Origin: Prevotella bivia DSM 20514
Lineage (GTDB): Bacteria > Bacteroidota > Bacteroidia > Bacteroidales > Bacteroidaceae
Reading direction: 5' to 3'
NCBI RefSeq assembly: GCF_000262545.1
Contig: NZ_JH660660.1
Location: forward strand, 892,975 to 956,974
DNA length: 64,000 nucleotides
The notes beneath the pieces were generated by a model. It had not been told where the DNA came from and did not search any database. It was given only the letters and a program-made list of their open reading frames with translations. Made by a program: the position numbers and the translations under genes. Every line of letters starts with the position of its first letter. Position 1 is the first letter of the stretch. Shown here in pieces: positions 8,345-17,576 of the stretch.

Positions 8345-8391
8345 AAAATGGTCATTGTATATTGTAGAAGTCAATATGCAATGACCATTTT
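8345..8391 (+). terminator. Strong hairpin terminator after the EptA-like gene
   Basis: A 20-bp stem with one wobble runs from AAAATGGTCATTG (8345-8357) to CAATGACCATTTT (8379-8391) and continues inward through TATATTG/CAATATG. Flanking A and T runs could make it work on both strands. Confidence 0.8.
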
Positions 8392-8592
8392 AGAGTTGAT
8401 TCTACCAAGTTATTCATCTTGTGATTTCAGTATCTATAGTGTAGTATAGTAAAAGCGAGAAGATGTATTTTTATTGTTGCAGTTTAGTGGATAATGCTAA
8501 ATAACCTATAGGCTATCGTTCTGCGAATTCTATAAAAACATAATGCCTTTTACACTATAGCATAGGTTTTATAGCCTTTATGTATCATACAA
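8392..8592. other. Intergenic stretch between convergent genes, nothing recognised
   Basis: About 200 bases between two terminators. No reading frame, promoter or repeat was recognised. Confidence 0.5.
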
Positions 8593-8627
8593 AACGCCCT
8601 CAGAAGTTAAAACTTTCTGAGGGCGTT
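8593..8627 (-). terminator. Intrinsic terminator of the M23 peptidase gene
   Basis: AACGCCCTCAGAA (8593-8605) pairs perfectly with TTCTGAGGGCGTT (8615-8627). On the minus strand it is followed by TTTTG, immediately after the M23 gene. Confidence 0.88.
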
Positions 8628-8648
8628 AGTATTATGTATAAGTAGGGC

Positions 8649-9668
8649 TTACTTTGTAATTTTCAGCAATTGACCTGCTCGTGGGCGAGTAAACTTACTC
8701 AGACCATTCATGCGACAAAGCTGTTCAACGGTTATTCCATGCTGTTCGGCTATAGAAGCCAATGTTTCGCTATCTGACACTTTGTGATAGAATAATCGCT
8801 CACTAGTGTTGCTATAAGTAGTTTGTGGCGTACGACTAGAATAGTCGGTGTTATACTCTTCAGCGTTCATATTTGTATAAGTCTTTGGGCATGTTCGATA
8901 GCTACCATCACCTTGTATATTCCGACGCGAGTAAGGAAGGCTTGAGCTAGTGCCGCGAAGTGCTGTAGCACGAGCCGACTCGCTAGAGATATTGCTACGG
9001 CGGTACACATAATAGTCGCCTGTTACATCTTGATTAGCAAAGTCGAAGAAAAGAGCTGGGTTTAAAGCTACACCACAAAGACGCGTTTCAAAATGAAGAT
9101 GCGAGCCTGTAGAACGCCCAGTATTACCTCCAAGCCCAATAGGTTGCCCTGCTTGTACATACTGATTTTCTCTTACTAATTGGCGTGAGAGATGTCCATA
9201 GATTGTCTCTAAACCATTGTTATGTCGAATAACAATGTATTTTCCATAACCATTAGCATTATATTTTACGATACGAACTCGCCCAGAAAAAGCCGAACGT
9301 ATGGTATCGCCGATATATACTTTAATATCCATTCCTTGATGATTACGCCCCCAACGGCGACCAAAGTTACTTGTAATCACACGGCTAGGTGTTGGTATTA
9401 CAAAACCACGGAGATCAATTTTGTAAACATCAGGAAGAGTAGTCTGACGATGTGCATAGGTATTATTCCAATCATCGTATAAGTCTGATGCTGGCTCTTC
9501 CTTTTCTTCTGCCTCTTTTAGCCTATTGATGACCATAGTGTCAAGCGTATTAACGCGTCTGTCAACAGGTGCTTGCAAAGCTAATCGATCTTGTGCTTTA
9601 GCAGATTGGGCTGAAAAAGCCAATACAGAACTAAGGAATATCGTTTTTATTATATTCTTTATTATCAT
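8649..9668 (-). CDS. M23 family metallopeptidase with C-terminal LysM
   Basis: The 339-residue protein has a signal peptide (residues 1-25, ending QSAKA), an LytM/M23 domain with the zinc ligands HxxxD (His110, Asp114) and HLH (His190, His192), and a LysM repeat at about residues 293-339 (YHKVSDSETLASIAEQHGI...RAGQLLKI). It should act in the periplasm on peptidoglycan cross-links as an endopeptidase, or as an EnvC/NlpD-like activator. Because the catalytic ligands are intact, an active enzyme is likely. A linker rich in Ser, Arg and Tyr separates the domains. The gene stands alone between a candidate promoter and a good terminator. Confidence 0.92.
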   Translation of the reverse strand: MIIKNIIKTIFLSSVLAFSAQSAKAQDRLALQAPVDRRVNTLDTMVINRLKEAEEKEEPASDLYDDWNNTYAHRQTTLPDVYKIDLRGFVIPTPSRVITSNFGRRWGRNHQGMDIKVYIGDTIRSAFSGRVRIVKYNANGYGKYIVIRHNNGLETIYGHLSRQLVRENQYVQAGQPIGLGGNTGRSTGSHLHFETRLCGVALNPALFFDFANQDVTGDYYVYRRSNISSESARATALRGTSSSLPYSRRNIQGDGSYRTCPKTYTNMNAEEYNTDYSSRTPQTTYSNTSERLFYHKVSDSETLASIAEQHGITVEQLCRMNGLSKFTRPRAGQLLKITK

Positions 9669-9792
9669 AAAAATATACTACTTTTTATACGCTTCTTACT
9701 TATCAAAAGGTAGGAGCAAAAAGGTTAAGTTATGGTGGCTGAAATAGGAAAGATGAACATTACAAAAGGTCATCAAAATCAAGCCTACTTTG

Positions 9793-9800
9793 CAAAGATA
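9793..9800 (-). promoter_or_regulatory. Candidate -7 element for the M23 peptidase gene
   Basis: Minus-strand TATCTTTG, a perfect TAnnTTTG match, about 125 bases before the start codon. The -33 element is not clear. Confidence 0.55.
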
Positions 9801-9939
9801 AAAAAAATATGCCTTTCCACTTGCACCTTAACAGTTTTTATAGCAATATTAACACACTTGTGATAGTCATAAAAGGCTTTGTAACTACTATAAACAGGGG
9901 GTATGAGAGATATTTTGTAGTTAAAATGCAATATTGCTG

Positions 9940-12039
9940 TTATGAGATAGCAGCCCAGTTTATATTAGTTTTTCTTAACGTTTTTAGTCTGCTCCAAAGC
10001 ATTTGATATTCTGATTTATTACAAGTAGGATCGGTTTCAATGATATTTCTAGCCTCATCACGTGCCATTTGCACCAACTGCCCATCACGTGCTATATCGG
10101 CTATCTTTAAGTCGAACGCTATACCACTTTGCTGTGTACCTTCCAAATCGCCAGGACCACGAAGCTTTAAGTCGGCTTCTGCTATTTCAAATCCATCGTT
10201 TGTACCACAAATTACATCAATGCGTTTCTTGGTTTCTTTGGTGAGTTTATGATTGGTTACTAAGATGCAATAGCTCTGTTGGGCACCTCTGCCTACACGA
10301 CCACGCAACTGATGCAACTGTGATAGTCCGAAACGCTGGGCATCAAGAATTACCATTACCGAGGCATTAGGCACGTTTACACCTACCTCTATTACTGTTG
10401 TAGCCACAAGTATTTGCGTTTGTCCTAAAACAAACTTCTGCATCTCTTCTTCCTTTTCCTTATCTTTCATCTTGCCATGGATCTTGCTAAGGTGAAATTC
10501 GGGAAAGGCTTCTTTGAGCGTAATATACCCTTCTTCGAGGTTTTTAAGGTCGCTCTTCTCGCTTTCTTTTATGAGCGGGAATACAATATACACCTGCCGA
10601 CCTCGCAGTATCTGCTGCCGAATGCCTTGATAAAGACTCGTTGTTTGGTCGTCATATTTATGAATGGTTGCAATGGGTTTACGTCCTGGAGGCAATTCGT
10701 CGATGATACTCACGTCCAAATCGCCATAAATGGTCATAGCAAGGGTGCGAGGAATGGGGGTAGCGGTCATTACTAGCACGTGTGGAGGTTGCTCGCTTTT
10801 TGTCCAAAGGCGTGCGCGCTGTGCCACACCAAAGCGATGCTGCTCATCAATAACTGCTACACCTAACTTTTGAAAGGCGACAGTTTCTTCTAAAATAGCA
10901 TGTGTTCCCACCAAAATATGAATGGTACCATCTACCAATCCCTCCAATATTGCCTTGCGCTTCTTACCTTTTACAATGCCTGTAAGTAGCTCTACACGGA
11001 GGTTCATACCATGGAGAAATTCACGGATGGTTTGCAAATGTTGCTCTGCCAATATCTCTGTAGGAGCCACTAGGCAAGCCTGAAAACCATTATCAACACC
11101 TATAAGCATTGACATCAGTGCTACAAGCGTTTTACCAGAGCCAACATCGCCCTGCAAAAGGCGGTTCATTTGCCGTCCACTTCCCATATCGGCACGGATC
11201 TCTTTCATAACACGTTTCTGCGCATTGGTAAGTGCAAAGGGGAGGTTATGATGATAGAACCAATTGAATTGCTCGCCTATTCGCTTAAACGCATAGCCTC
11301 TATATTTGCGATGATGGTCGCTAGCATAGCGCAGAATATTGAGCTGAACATAAAACAATTCTTCAAACTTTAAGCGCATTCTGGCACGCTGGGTGTCCTC
11401 AACGCTCTTAGGATAATGTATTTTTCGGAAAGCTTCATCGCGCGAAATGAGATGAAGATGGGTGGTAATAAAGGGAGGAAGCGTTTCTTCTAAGGGGGTG
11501 GTAAGCTTAGAAATGAGTACTTTTGTGAGCTTTTCCATAGCACGCGAGGAAAGAGAAGCATTCTTCATCTTCTCTGTTGTAACATAGAAAGGCTGCATAC
11601 CCATATCGTTGAGCTGCAATTGGGAAGCATCATCTATATCGGGGTGAGTAAATTGGAAACGCCCATTGTAAAACCCGGGCTTTCCAAACACTACATATTC
11701 CTTGCCTACTTGATAGTTTTTGTAAACGTATTGTGTACCATTAAACCATACCAAATCGCACACTCCGTGCCCATCGGAGAAATGTGCTATGATGCGCTTC
11801 TTACGCCTTCCCATGTCGTATTCCTCAAAGCTAAGGATCTTGCCTTTGATTTGTACGAAAGGCATATCTTGTGAAAGTTCAGAAATAAGATACACCTTTG
11901 TGCGGTCGATATACTTATAAGGATAATACTCTAACAAGTCACGATAAGTGTTTATACCAAGTTCTTTACTTAGTATATCCTTTCGCCGAGGTCCCACACC
12001 AGGCAAATACATAATGTCTTGATCGAGTATGTCTAGCAA
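9940..12039 (-). CDS. recG: ATP-dependent DNA helicase RecG
   Basis: A 699-residue RecG. The N-terminal wedge/OB region begins LDILDQDIMYLPGVGPRRKDIL, followed by the helicase core with Walker A GDVGSGKT, the DEQHRFGVAQR form of motif II, TATPIPRTLAM (motif III) and QLRGRVGRG (motif VI). RecG remodels stalled forks and Holliday junctions. It is the last gene of a minus-strand operon after DJ-1 and ispD, with only 15 bases between ispD and recG. The length is normal and no disruption is visible. Confidence 0.97.
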   Translation of the reverse strand: MLDILDQDIMYLPGVGPRRKDILSKELGINTYRDLLEYYPYKYIDRTKVYLISELSQDMPFVQIKGKILSFEEYDMGRRKKRIIAHFSDGHGVCDLVWFNGTQYVYKNYQVGKEYVVFGKPGFYNGRFQFTHPDIDDASQLQLNDMGMQPFYVTTEKMKNASLSSRAMEKLTKVLISKLTTPLEETLPPFITTHLHLISRDEAFRKIHYPKSVEDTQRARMRLKFEELFYVQLNILRYASDHHRKYRGYAFKRIGEQFNWFYHHNLPFALTNAQKRVMKEIRADMGSGRQMNRLLQGDVGSGKTLVALMSMLIGVDNGFQACLVAPTEILAEQHLQTIREFLHGMNLRVELLTGIVKGKKRKAILEGLVDGTIHILVGTHAILEETVAFQKLGVAVIDEQHRFGVAQRARLWTKSEQPPHVLVMTATPIPRTLAMTIYGDLDVSIIDELPPGRKPIATIHKYDDQTTSLYQGIRQQILRGRQVYIVFPLIKESEKSDLKNLEEGYITLKEAFPEFHLSKIHGKMKDKEKEEEMQKFVLGQTQILVATTVIEVGVNVPNASVMVILDAQRFGLSQLHQLRGRVGRGAQQSYCILVTNHKLTKETKKRIDVICGTNDGFEIAEADLKLRGPGDLEGTQQSGIAFDLKIADIARDGQLVQMARDEARNIIETDPTCNKSEYQMLWSRLKTLRKTNINWAAIS

Positions 12040-12054
12040 AATGTTATCTTCTTA

Positions 12055-12744
12055 TTATTTATGATTGCTTTCATTTTGGCAAATTACCTCTGCCACTTTG
12101 AGGTCGAAAGGTGTTGTAAGCTTGATATTCTCACGATTTCCTTCCACCATTTCCACCTTTTGTCCGAGGCTTTCCACCACACTAGCATCGTCGGTGAAAC
12201 CATCGTTTTCTTCTTGTTGATAGGCTCTTTTAACGAGAGAAATATCGAATACTTGTGGCGTTTGTACCAAACGATACTCGCTTCGTTGCACATTCTCACC
12301 ACTACCATCTTGTGAAATATGACGCAAAGTGTCGTTAACATTGAGTACGGGAATCACTGCTTGGCTGGTGAGTGTAGCCTCAAAGCATCGCAAAATGGTA
12401 TCAATAGAAACGAAAGGACGCACTCCGTCGTGAATGGCTACATAGCCATCGGCGTTGTCGGGGATAAGCTGTAAGCCATTCTTCGACGACTGAAAGCGTG
12501 TTGCTCCACCATTGGCTAGCTGGTAATCGTCGGTAAATTGGTATTCTTCGCACAAACGTTGCCAATACGCTTGTTGCTCTTTGGGCAAAACAAGGATTAT
12601 TTTCAACGTGGGATCATAGGCATGAAATCGCTTAATAGTGCGCATTAACACGGGCAAACCAGCTACTGGCAAAAACTGTTTTGGCACTTCTCCGCCCATA
12701 CGTAAGCCCTTGCCCCCTGCTACGATAATAGCATATTTCTCCAT
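12055..12744 (-). CDS. ispD: 2-C-methyl-D-erythritol 4-phosphate cytidylyltransferase
   Basis: The 229-residue protein carries the nucleotidyltransferase signature [25 protein letters not shown] at its N-terminus, plus [11 protein letters not shown] and FTDDASVVE, which are typical of IspD. It forms CDP-ME in the MEP isoprenoid pathway; ispF is separately located at 4484. The start codon lies 6 bases after the DJ-1 gene stop, and recG begins 15 bases downstream, so the three genes are very likely one transcript. Length and motifs are complete. Confidence 0.96.
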   Translation of the reverse strand: MEKYAIIVAGGKGLRMGGEVPKQFLPVAGLPVLMRTIKRFHAYDPTLKIILVLPKEQQAYWQRLCEEYQFTDDYQLANGGATRFQSSKNGLQLIPDNADGYVAIHDGVRPFVSIDTILRCFEATLTSQAVIPVLNVNDTLRHISQDGSGENVQRSEYRLVQTPQVFDISLVKRAYQQEENDGFTDDASVVESLGQKVEMVEGNRENIKLTTPFDLKVAEVICQNESNHK

Positions 12745-12750
12745 AATCGG

Positions 12751-13326
12751 TTATTTTGCGCTGGCAAGCACCTTATTATATAGCATGCTTTCCTTTACTT
12801 TTTCTACCTCTGAGGCAGGCACAAAATAGCTTAATAGTTGGTAAGCGTATGGCAAAACAGCTACTGGTCCAGCACCTGTAGTTACGTTTTCATCTACCTG
12901 AACTAATGCTCCTGTAGGTTCAGCTCCATTGATAAGATATGCTTCCATACCTGGATAGATCGTGGCTTTCTTACCGTTCAGAATGCCAATAGAAGCAAAA
13001 ACAAGCGGAGCTGCACACACAGCACCTAGCAATCTTCCACTTTCAAACTGCTCTAGTAAAACTTTTCGTACGCCTTCATGCTCATTAAGGTTAGTAGAAC
13101 CAGGCATACCGCCGGGTAGAAGCATCATATCGGCATCGTCAAAGTTTGCAATATCCTCTAACAAAGCATCTGCTTCGATGTTTACTCCATGTGAAGAACG
13201 CACCATCTTGTTGCCCGTTACGCTCACAAGACATACCTCAACACCACCTCGGCGAAGAATATCTATAGGTGCAATGGCTTCCATTTCCTCAAAGCCAGTA
13301 GCTAGAAACTCATAAACTTTAGCCAT
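12751..13326 (-). CDS. DJ-1/PfpI family protein
   Basis: A 191-residue single-domain DJ-1 superfamily protein. It has the nucleophile elbow GAVCAAPLVF with Cys104, an acidic partner in GFEEMEA near residue 16, and LLPGGMPGSTNL. These match the DJ-1/ThiJ/YajL clade, linked to protein or nucleotide deglycation and oxidative stress. The actual activity cannot be fixed from sequence. It is the first gene of the DJ-1-ispD-recG unit, divergent from nadK. A candidate minus-strand promoter lies at 13391-13398. Confidence 0.9.
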   Translation of the reverse strand: MAKVYEFLATGFEEMEAIAPIDILRRGGVEVCLVSVTGNKMVRSSHGVNIEADALLEDIANFDDADMMLLPGGMPGSTNLNEHEGVRKVLLEQFESGRLLGAVCAAPLVFASIGILNGKKATIYPGMEAYLINGAEPTGALVQVDENVTTGAGPVAVLPYAYQLLSYFVPASEVEKVKESMLYNKVLASAK

Positions 13327-13366
13327 AATATTTTATTTTTACGATTATAAATTGAATAAAAAACTA

Positions 13367-13374
13367 TACTTTTG
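13367..13374 (+). promoter_or_regulatory. Candidate -7 element for nadK
   Basis: TACTTTTG matches TAnnTTTG, about 85 bases before nadK, in the divergent region with the DJ-1 operon. Confidence 0.5.
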
Positions 13375-13390
13375 CAAGTAATATCTCTTG

Positions 13391-13398
13391 CAAATGTA
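13391..13398 (-). promoter_or_regulatory. Candidate -7 element for the DJ-1-ispD-recG operon
   Basis: Minus-strand TACATTTG matches TAnnTTTG, about 65 bases before the DJ-1 start. It lies 16 bases from the nadK -7 element, so the divergent promoters would overlap. Confidence 0.45.
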
Positions 13399-13459
13399 CT
13401 AAATATTCGTGGCTTAGTGCGGATAGCAAGACTAAAGATTTATAAAACATCTACTTTTT

Positions 13460-14371
13460 ATGACAGAAAAGAAGCTCAGCTTTGCAATATTTGGAAGCAA
13501 GTCGGGAGCAGCAAAATCAAACCGAATAAGCGAGCTAATCGAGAAACTTCGATCGAAAAATGCTACTATATACGTTGAGAAATATTTTCTTAATGCCTTT
13601 GCTTCGAGCATAGATCGGGAAGCAAAGCGAGATATTTGTGCCTTTGAAGTGATTGACTTTTCGGTGGATTTCATTATCTCTTTGGGGGGCGATGGAACTT
13701 TTTTAAGAGCAATAGGGCGTACAGGAAGTTTGCAAGTCCCTATCATTGGCGTAAATATGGGGCGACTGGGCTTTCTTGCTAATATACCACAAGAGGAACT
13801 AAACCTCACGATTGACAACATTTATGCTAATGAGTTTAGTGTGGAGGAACGTGCGGTAATTAAGTTGGAATGTCCTGATCGAGAAATTATCATTAATCCT
13901 TTTGCTCTCAACGATATTGCTATTCTGAAACGAGATATGGCTGCTATGATCTCTATCCGTATGGCTATCAATGGAGAATTTCTTACTGCTTACCTTGCCG
14001 ATGGCTTAGTAATAAGTACGCCAACAGGATCGACAGCTTACTCGTTATCGATTGGTGGTCCTATAATGGTGCCTCAAACTAGCACGCTAAGCATAACGCC
14101 TGTAGCACCACATAGTCTTAATATTCGCCCTATCGTTATTAGTGATGAGGCTGAAATAACGTTAGAAGTGGAGAGTAGAAGCCACAATTTTCTCGTTGCT
14201 ATCGACGGAAGATCTGTAAAAATGAAAGAAGGTACCACCTTAACCATTCGCAAAGCACCTTACAAAGTGAAGATACTAAAGCCTAAAAACAATACTTTCT
14301 TTAGAACTTTACGCGAAAAACTGATGTGGGGAGCTGATACAAGAAAGCTGGGTGGTAAGCTATCTAAATAA
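13460..14371 (+). CDS. nadK: NAD kinase
   Basis: The 303-residue protein has the NAD-kinase GGDGT motif (residues 76-80), the glycine-rich VNMGRLGFLA stretch and the TPTGSTAYSLS motif (about 187-197). The usual NE motif of the NAD site is ND here (Asn151-Asp152), a conservative variation. NadK phosphorylates NAD to NADP and sets the cytosolic NADP(H) pool. It lies 53 bases upstream of an ABC exporter in the same direction and is divergent from the DJ-1 operon. Confidence 0.96.
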   Translation: MTEKKLSFAIFGSKSGAAKSNRISELIEKLRSKNATIYVEKYFLNAFASSIDREAKRDICAFEVIDFSVDFIISLGGDGTFLRAIGRTGSLQVPIIGVNMGRLGFLANIPQEELNLTIDNIYANEFSVEERAVIKLECPDREIIINPFALNDIAILKRDMAAMISIRMAINGEFLTAYLADGLVISTPTGSTAYSLSIGGPIMVPQTSTLSITPVAPHSLNIRPIVISDEAEITLEVESRSHNFLVAIDGRSVKMKEGTTLTIRKAPYKVKILKPKNNTFFRTLREKLMWGADTRKLGGKLSK

Positions 14372-14424
14372 AAAGTATTAATGAGGAAATAAAAAATCCA
14401 CTACTAGAAAAATATTTTTCATGA

Positions 14425-16110
14425 ATGAATAATATGAACAAAAAGCTAAAAAACCTACTAAGGATACCCGAAACGAAATATTCTACCAAAGAAATTTATG
14501 CTTGGTTATGGCTTGCTTGGAAAGGTAACCGCACTCAAGCTATGATCAATGCCATAATAGGTTTGCTAGGAGTAATGGTTTCGCTAACTGTGGTGTGGGG
14601 CATGCAGCATGCCATTGATGTATCTTCGCATGTAATATCTGGTAGCATCGTGATGGCTGTTGTTGTACTTGGTATACTCTTCTTTGCTGATTTCGGATTG
14701 CACGTTGCCTCCATTTGGGTAAGAAATTTGCTAGGAATAAAGGCACAAAACAGAATGCAACAGCAGCTACTAGATAGAATGCTACGTTCGGAATGGAAAG
14801 GAAGGGATAGTTATCATAGTGGAGATGTGCTCAACCGACTAGAATTTGACGTAACCAATGTCGTAACTTTCCTCACTGAAACCATTCCCAATTCGCTCTC
14901 TACCCTAACCCTTTTCATAGGTGCATTTACCTATTTAGCATTGATGGATTGGCGATTAGCAATTGTTATCATCGCTATGGTACCTTTTTTTATATTGTTG
15001 AGCCGAGTGTATGTAAGACAGATGCGCCGATTGGTAAAAGATGTTCGCACTTCCGACTCAAAGGTACAAAGTGTTCTCCAAGAAAGTATTCAGCATCGTG
15101 TGTTGATAAAAACGCTAGAAAGCGACGACTTTATTGTTAATCGCCTAGAAACAACACAAAACAAATTGCGTAAAAAGGTAGTGAAGAAAACAAAGTTTTC
15201 AATATTCTCAAGCACAGTCCTTCAGTTTGGTTTCGTGTTGGGCTACCTCATCGCCTTTGCTTGGGCAGCCTTTCGTTTATCAGCGGGAACACTTACCTTT
15301 GGTGGAATGACAGCTTTCTTACAGCTCGTAAATAAGATACAATCGCCAGCTAGACAACTCACACAGTTGGTACCTGCTTTCGTGTCTGTATTCACAGCAG
15401 CAGAGCGTTTAATGGAATTAGAGGAAGTACCACTTGAGAAACAGGGCGACGCTATTGAGCTAGAAGCACCATGTGGTATAAAGTTAAACAACATATCCTA
15501 CCAATATTTCGATGCCGATACTCCTGTAATCAAGGATCTTAGCTTCGATTTTCACCCGGGATCATGTACTGCTGTGCTAGGCGAAACAGGGTCGGGAAAG
15601 ACTACTTTGATACGAATACTTCTAGCATTGCTAAAGCCGACATCGGGTAGCGTAGAAATATATGGCAGAGAAGAACGTATGGAACTAAACCCATTGATGC
15701 GCACCAACTTCGTATATGTACCTCAAGGAAATACGCTAATGAGCGGAACCATTCGTGAAAACCTCAAAATGGGCAAGGAAAATGCTACTGAAGAGGAGAT
15801 GAACAAGGCTTTAAAAAAGAGTTGTGCCGACTTTGTTCTCAATCTGCCCAATGGACTTGATACGGTGTGTTCGGAGCAAGGTGGAGGCTTGAGCGAGGGG
15901 CAAGCACAACGCATTGCCATAGCTCGATCATTGTTGAGGGATAAGAGCATTATGATCTTTGATGAAGCAACATCAGCACTCGACCCAGAAACGGAGAAAC
16001 AATTGCTTAAAAACATCCTCGCTCATCACGATAAAACCGTGATATTTATAACTCATCGTCCTGCAGTGGTAGAGTATTGCAACCAAGTGCTGACCATAGA
16101 GAAAATATAA
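14425..16110 (+). CDS. ABC exporter, fused permease and ATPase
   Basis: This 561-residue half-transporter has an N-terminal transmembrane domain (hydrophobic segments between about 38 and 300) and an ABC ATPase with Walker A GETGSGKTT (386-394), the Q-loop region VPQGNTL, signature LSEGQ (489-493), Walker B IMIFDEA (509-515) and the H-loop FITHRP. It belongs to the MsbA/MdlB-like exporter type and should work as a homodimer in the inner membrane. The substrate is unknown. A second in-frame ATG at 14434 could also be the start. The signature reads LSEGQ rather than LSGGQ. Confidence 0.9.
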   Translation: MNNMNKKLKNLLRIPETKYSTKEIYAWLWLAWKGNRTQAMINAIIGLLGVMVSLTVVWGMQHAIDVSSHVISGSIVMAVVVLGILFFADFGLHVASIWVRNLLGIKAQNRMQQQLLDRMLRSEWKGRDSYHSGDVLNRLEFDVTNVVTFLTETIPNSLSTLTLFIGAFTYLALMDWRLAIVIIAMVPFFILLSRVYVRQMRRLVKDVRTSDSKVQSVLQESIQHRVLIKTLESDDFIVNRLETTQNKLRKKVVKKTKFSIFSSTVLQFGFVLGYLIAFAWAAFRLSAGTLTFGGMTAFLQLVNKIQSPARQLTQLVPAFVSVFTAAERLMELEEVPLEKQGDAIELEAPCGIKLNNISYQYFDADTPVIKDLSFDFHPGSCTAVLGETGSGKTTLIRILLALLKPTSGSVEIYGREERMELNPLMRTNFVYVPQGNTLMSGTIRENLKMGKENATEEEMNKALKKSCADFVLNLPNGLDTVCSEQGGGLSEGQAQRIAIARSLLRDKSIMIFDEATSALDPETEKQLLKNILAHHDKTVIFITHRPAVVEYCNQVLTIEKI

Positions 16111-16117
16111 AGAGGGT

Positions 16118-16148
16118 TTGCCTAATTAAGAATAAGATAGTATATTTG
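16118..16148 (+). promoter_or_regulatory. Promoter of the thioredoxin-like fusion gene
   Basis: TTG (16118-16120), exactly 20 bases, then TATATTTG (16141-16148): a full Bacteroidetes-type promoter. The predicted 5' untranslated region is about 65 bases. Confidence 0.75.
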
Positions 16149-16220
16149 CAAAACGATGTGATACTCATTTGAATATATTTCCATACATCATAACACAAAA
16201 ATAGATAATATATCAGCCGT

Positions 16221-17222
16221 ATGAAACGAAGTTTATTAGCACTAGCAAGCATGTTGTTGCTTTGTCTAGGAACAACAAACGCACAAAATAACACAACAGC
16301 ACAAACTGTAAACACCGATGCTACTTATGCCAAAGACTTACTCCAACCAGGCACAATAGCACCTAACTTTAGCCTAAAAACTTACGATAATCGCACAATT
16401 AGATTAAGCGATTTCCGCGGAAAATATCTTGTTATCGACTTTTGGGCTAGTTGGTGTCCTGACTGTCGTAAAGATATTCCTGCTATGAAGGAGCTTTATA
16501 GCAAATATTCTACACAAGGAGTGAACTTCCTAGGCATCTCGTTTGATACCGACAAAGAGCGTTGGGCAAAGACTTATTGGGGTACTTACCAGATGGCTTG
16601 GACACAGGTGAGCGAGCTAAAAAAGTGGAAAAAGGGTTCTGTTATCGACCAACTCTATAAAGTAAACTGGATCCCACTGATGTATTTGATCGATCCTAAC
16701 GGCAAGATCATTCTAGGAATTACTGAAGTAACCAAACTAAAGGAAACGTTAGAAAGTATCAACACCGCAAGCGTATTAGACAATAATAGCCCTAAAGCAC
16801 AATTTAAAGGCGGGCAAAGAGCATTCGATGATTATACGATAGAGCATCTTAAAGGTGTGTTTTGCGATAAGAAAGCGAATGTAAAAGCGGATCTTGTTGT
16901 ACGTTTCACAGTGATGTTCGATGGTCAGGTAACTGGTGCTCACGTGGTAAAAGTGAAGAATGTTGAGGCAAGTGGTTCTCAATATAATAAGATGACACAA
17001 GCAAAGCGTCAGGCTTTTATCGCTAAAAGGTTAGCTGAATATAAGAAAGAGGCTGTACGATTTATGACTACCAAAACAAAAATAGCTCCCGATGTCCAGC
17101 TAAAACATTTGTGGAAGAAGCCTTGGAAAGAAGTGGGTATGCCTCTTTGGGAGCCTGCTACAGTAAATGGTAAGCCTATTCAGACTAACCAAACAGTAAC
17201 TCTGAACTTCGGTTGCTTATAA
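16221..17222 (+). CDS. Thioredoxin/TlpA-like protein fused to a TonB C-terminal-like domain
   Basis: The 333-residue product has a signal peptide (1-21, ending TTNAQ) and an AhpC/TSA-TlpA-like thioredoxin domain (about 41-180) with WASWCPDC (Cys79, Cys82). A C-terminal region (about 195-333) follows the TonB-C pattern: FKGGQRAFDDYTIEHL, then VVRFTVMFDGQVTGAHVVK, then PLWEPATVNGKPI and a final VTLNFG strand. TonB-C domains bind the TonB box of outer-membrane receptors in energy transducers, but this protein lacks an N-terminal transmembrane anchor and Pro-rich spacer. A redox role in the periplasm with a protein-binding module is a reasonable inference. It stands alone between a promoter and a terminator. 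Confidence 0.82.
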   Translation: MKRSLLALASMLLLCLGTTNAQNNTTAQTVNTDATYAKDLLQPGTIAPNFSLKTYDNRTIRLSDFRGKYLVIDFWASWCPDCRKDIPAMKELYSKYSTQGVNFLGISFDTDKERWAKTYWGTYQMAWTQVSELKKWKKGSVIDQLYKVNWIPLMYLIDPNGKIILGITEVTKLKETLESINTASVLDNNSPKAQFKGGQRAFDDYTIEHLKGVFCDKKANVKADLVVRFTVMFDGQVTGAHVVKVKNVEASGSQYNKMTQAKRQAFIAKRLAEYKKEAVRFMTTKTKIAPDVQLKHLWKKPWKEVGMPLWEPATVNGKPIQTNQTVTLNFGCL

Positions 17223-17281
17223 GCCAATAAGGGCTACAAGACGCATAACTACATAAAAAAGTTTATATCTATACTCATGCC

Positions 17282-17326
17282 AAAATGCCTTCCGAAAGTG
17301 ATATAACAACTTTCGGAAGGCATTTT
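17282..17326 (+). terminator. Strong intrinsic terminator after the thioredoxin-like fusion gene
   Basis: An 18-bp perfect stem, AAAATGCCTTCCGAAAGT (17282-17299) with its complement at 17309-17326. A/T flanks allow function in both directions. Confidence 0.88.
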
Positions 17327-17388
17327 ATTTTCTCTTTTCGGTTTCAAAAATGGAAAAATAAAAGTAAGCGGAACAGAAAAGTTGAGTA

Positions 17389-17472
17389 GTAAAAATATAC
17401 AATAGTAAAGTAAAACATCATCTTTTGAGTTGTAAAAGATGATGTTTTACCTCATAAAATATTATCTCTTAT
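17389..17472. repeat. 22-bp-period palindromic repeat array A
   Basis: Units start at 17389, 17411, 17433 and 17455, exactly 22 bp apart: 18-bp imperfect palindromes with 4-bp spacers. The best is TAAAAGATGATGTTTTAC (17433-17450). Units 17411 and 17433 are also near-perfect inverted copies of each other. The outer two are degenerate. The array lies between convergent genes. See also 27440 and 57293. Confidence 0.7.
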
Positions 17473-17576
17473 GTGGGTTTTGATTATCAACTGTTTATGT
17501 ATAGATAGCTGATGCGCTAATGAAAGTGCTACTGTAAAAGAATATACAAGTAGCAAAAATGTAACAGTTGCGTGTT

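Noticed and set aside
9809..10006. Small plus-strand frame at the 3' end of recG
   Set aside because: It overlaps recG antisense, has no promoter, and its composition is that of AT-rich non-coding DNA.
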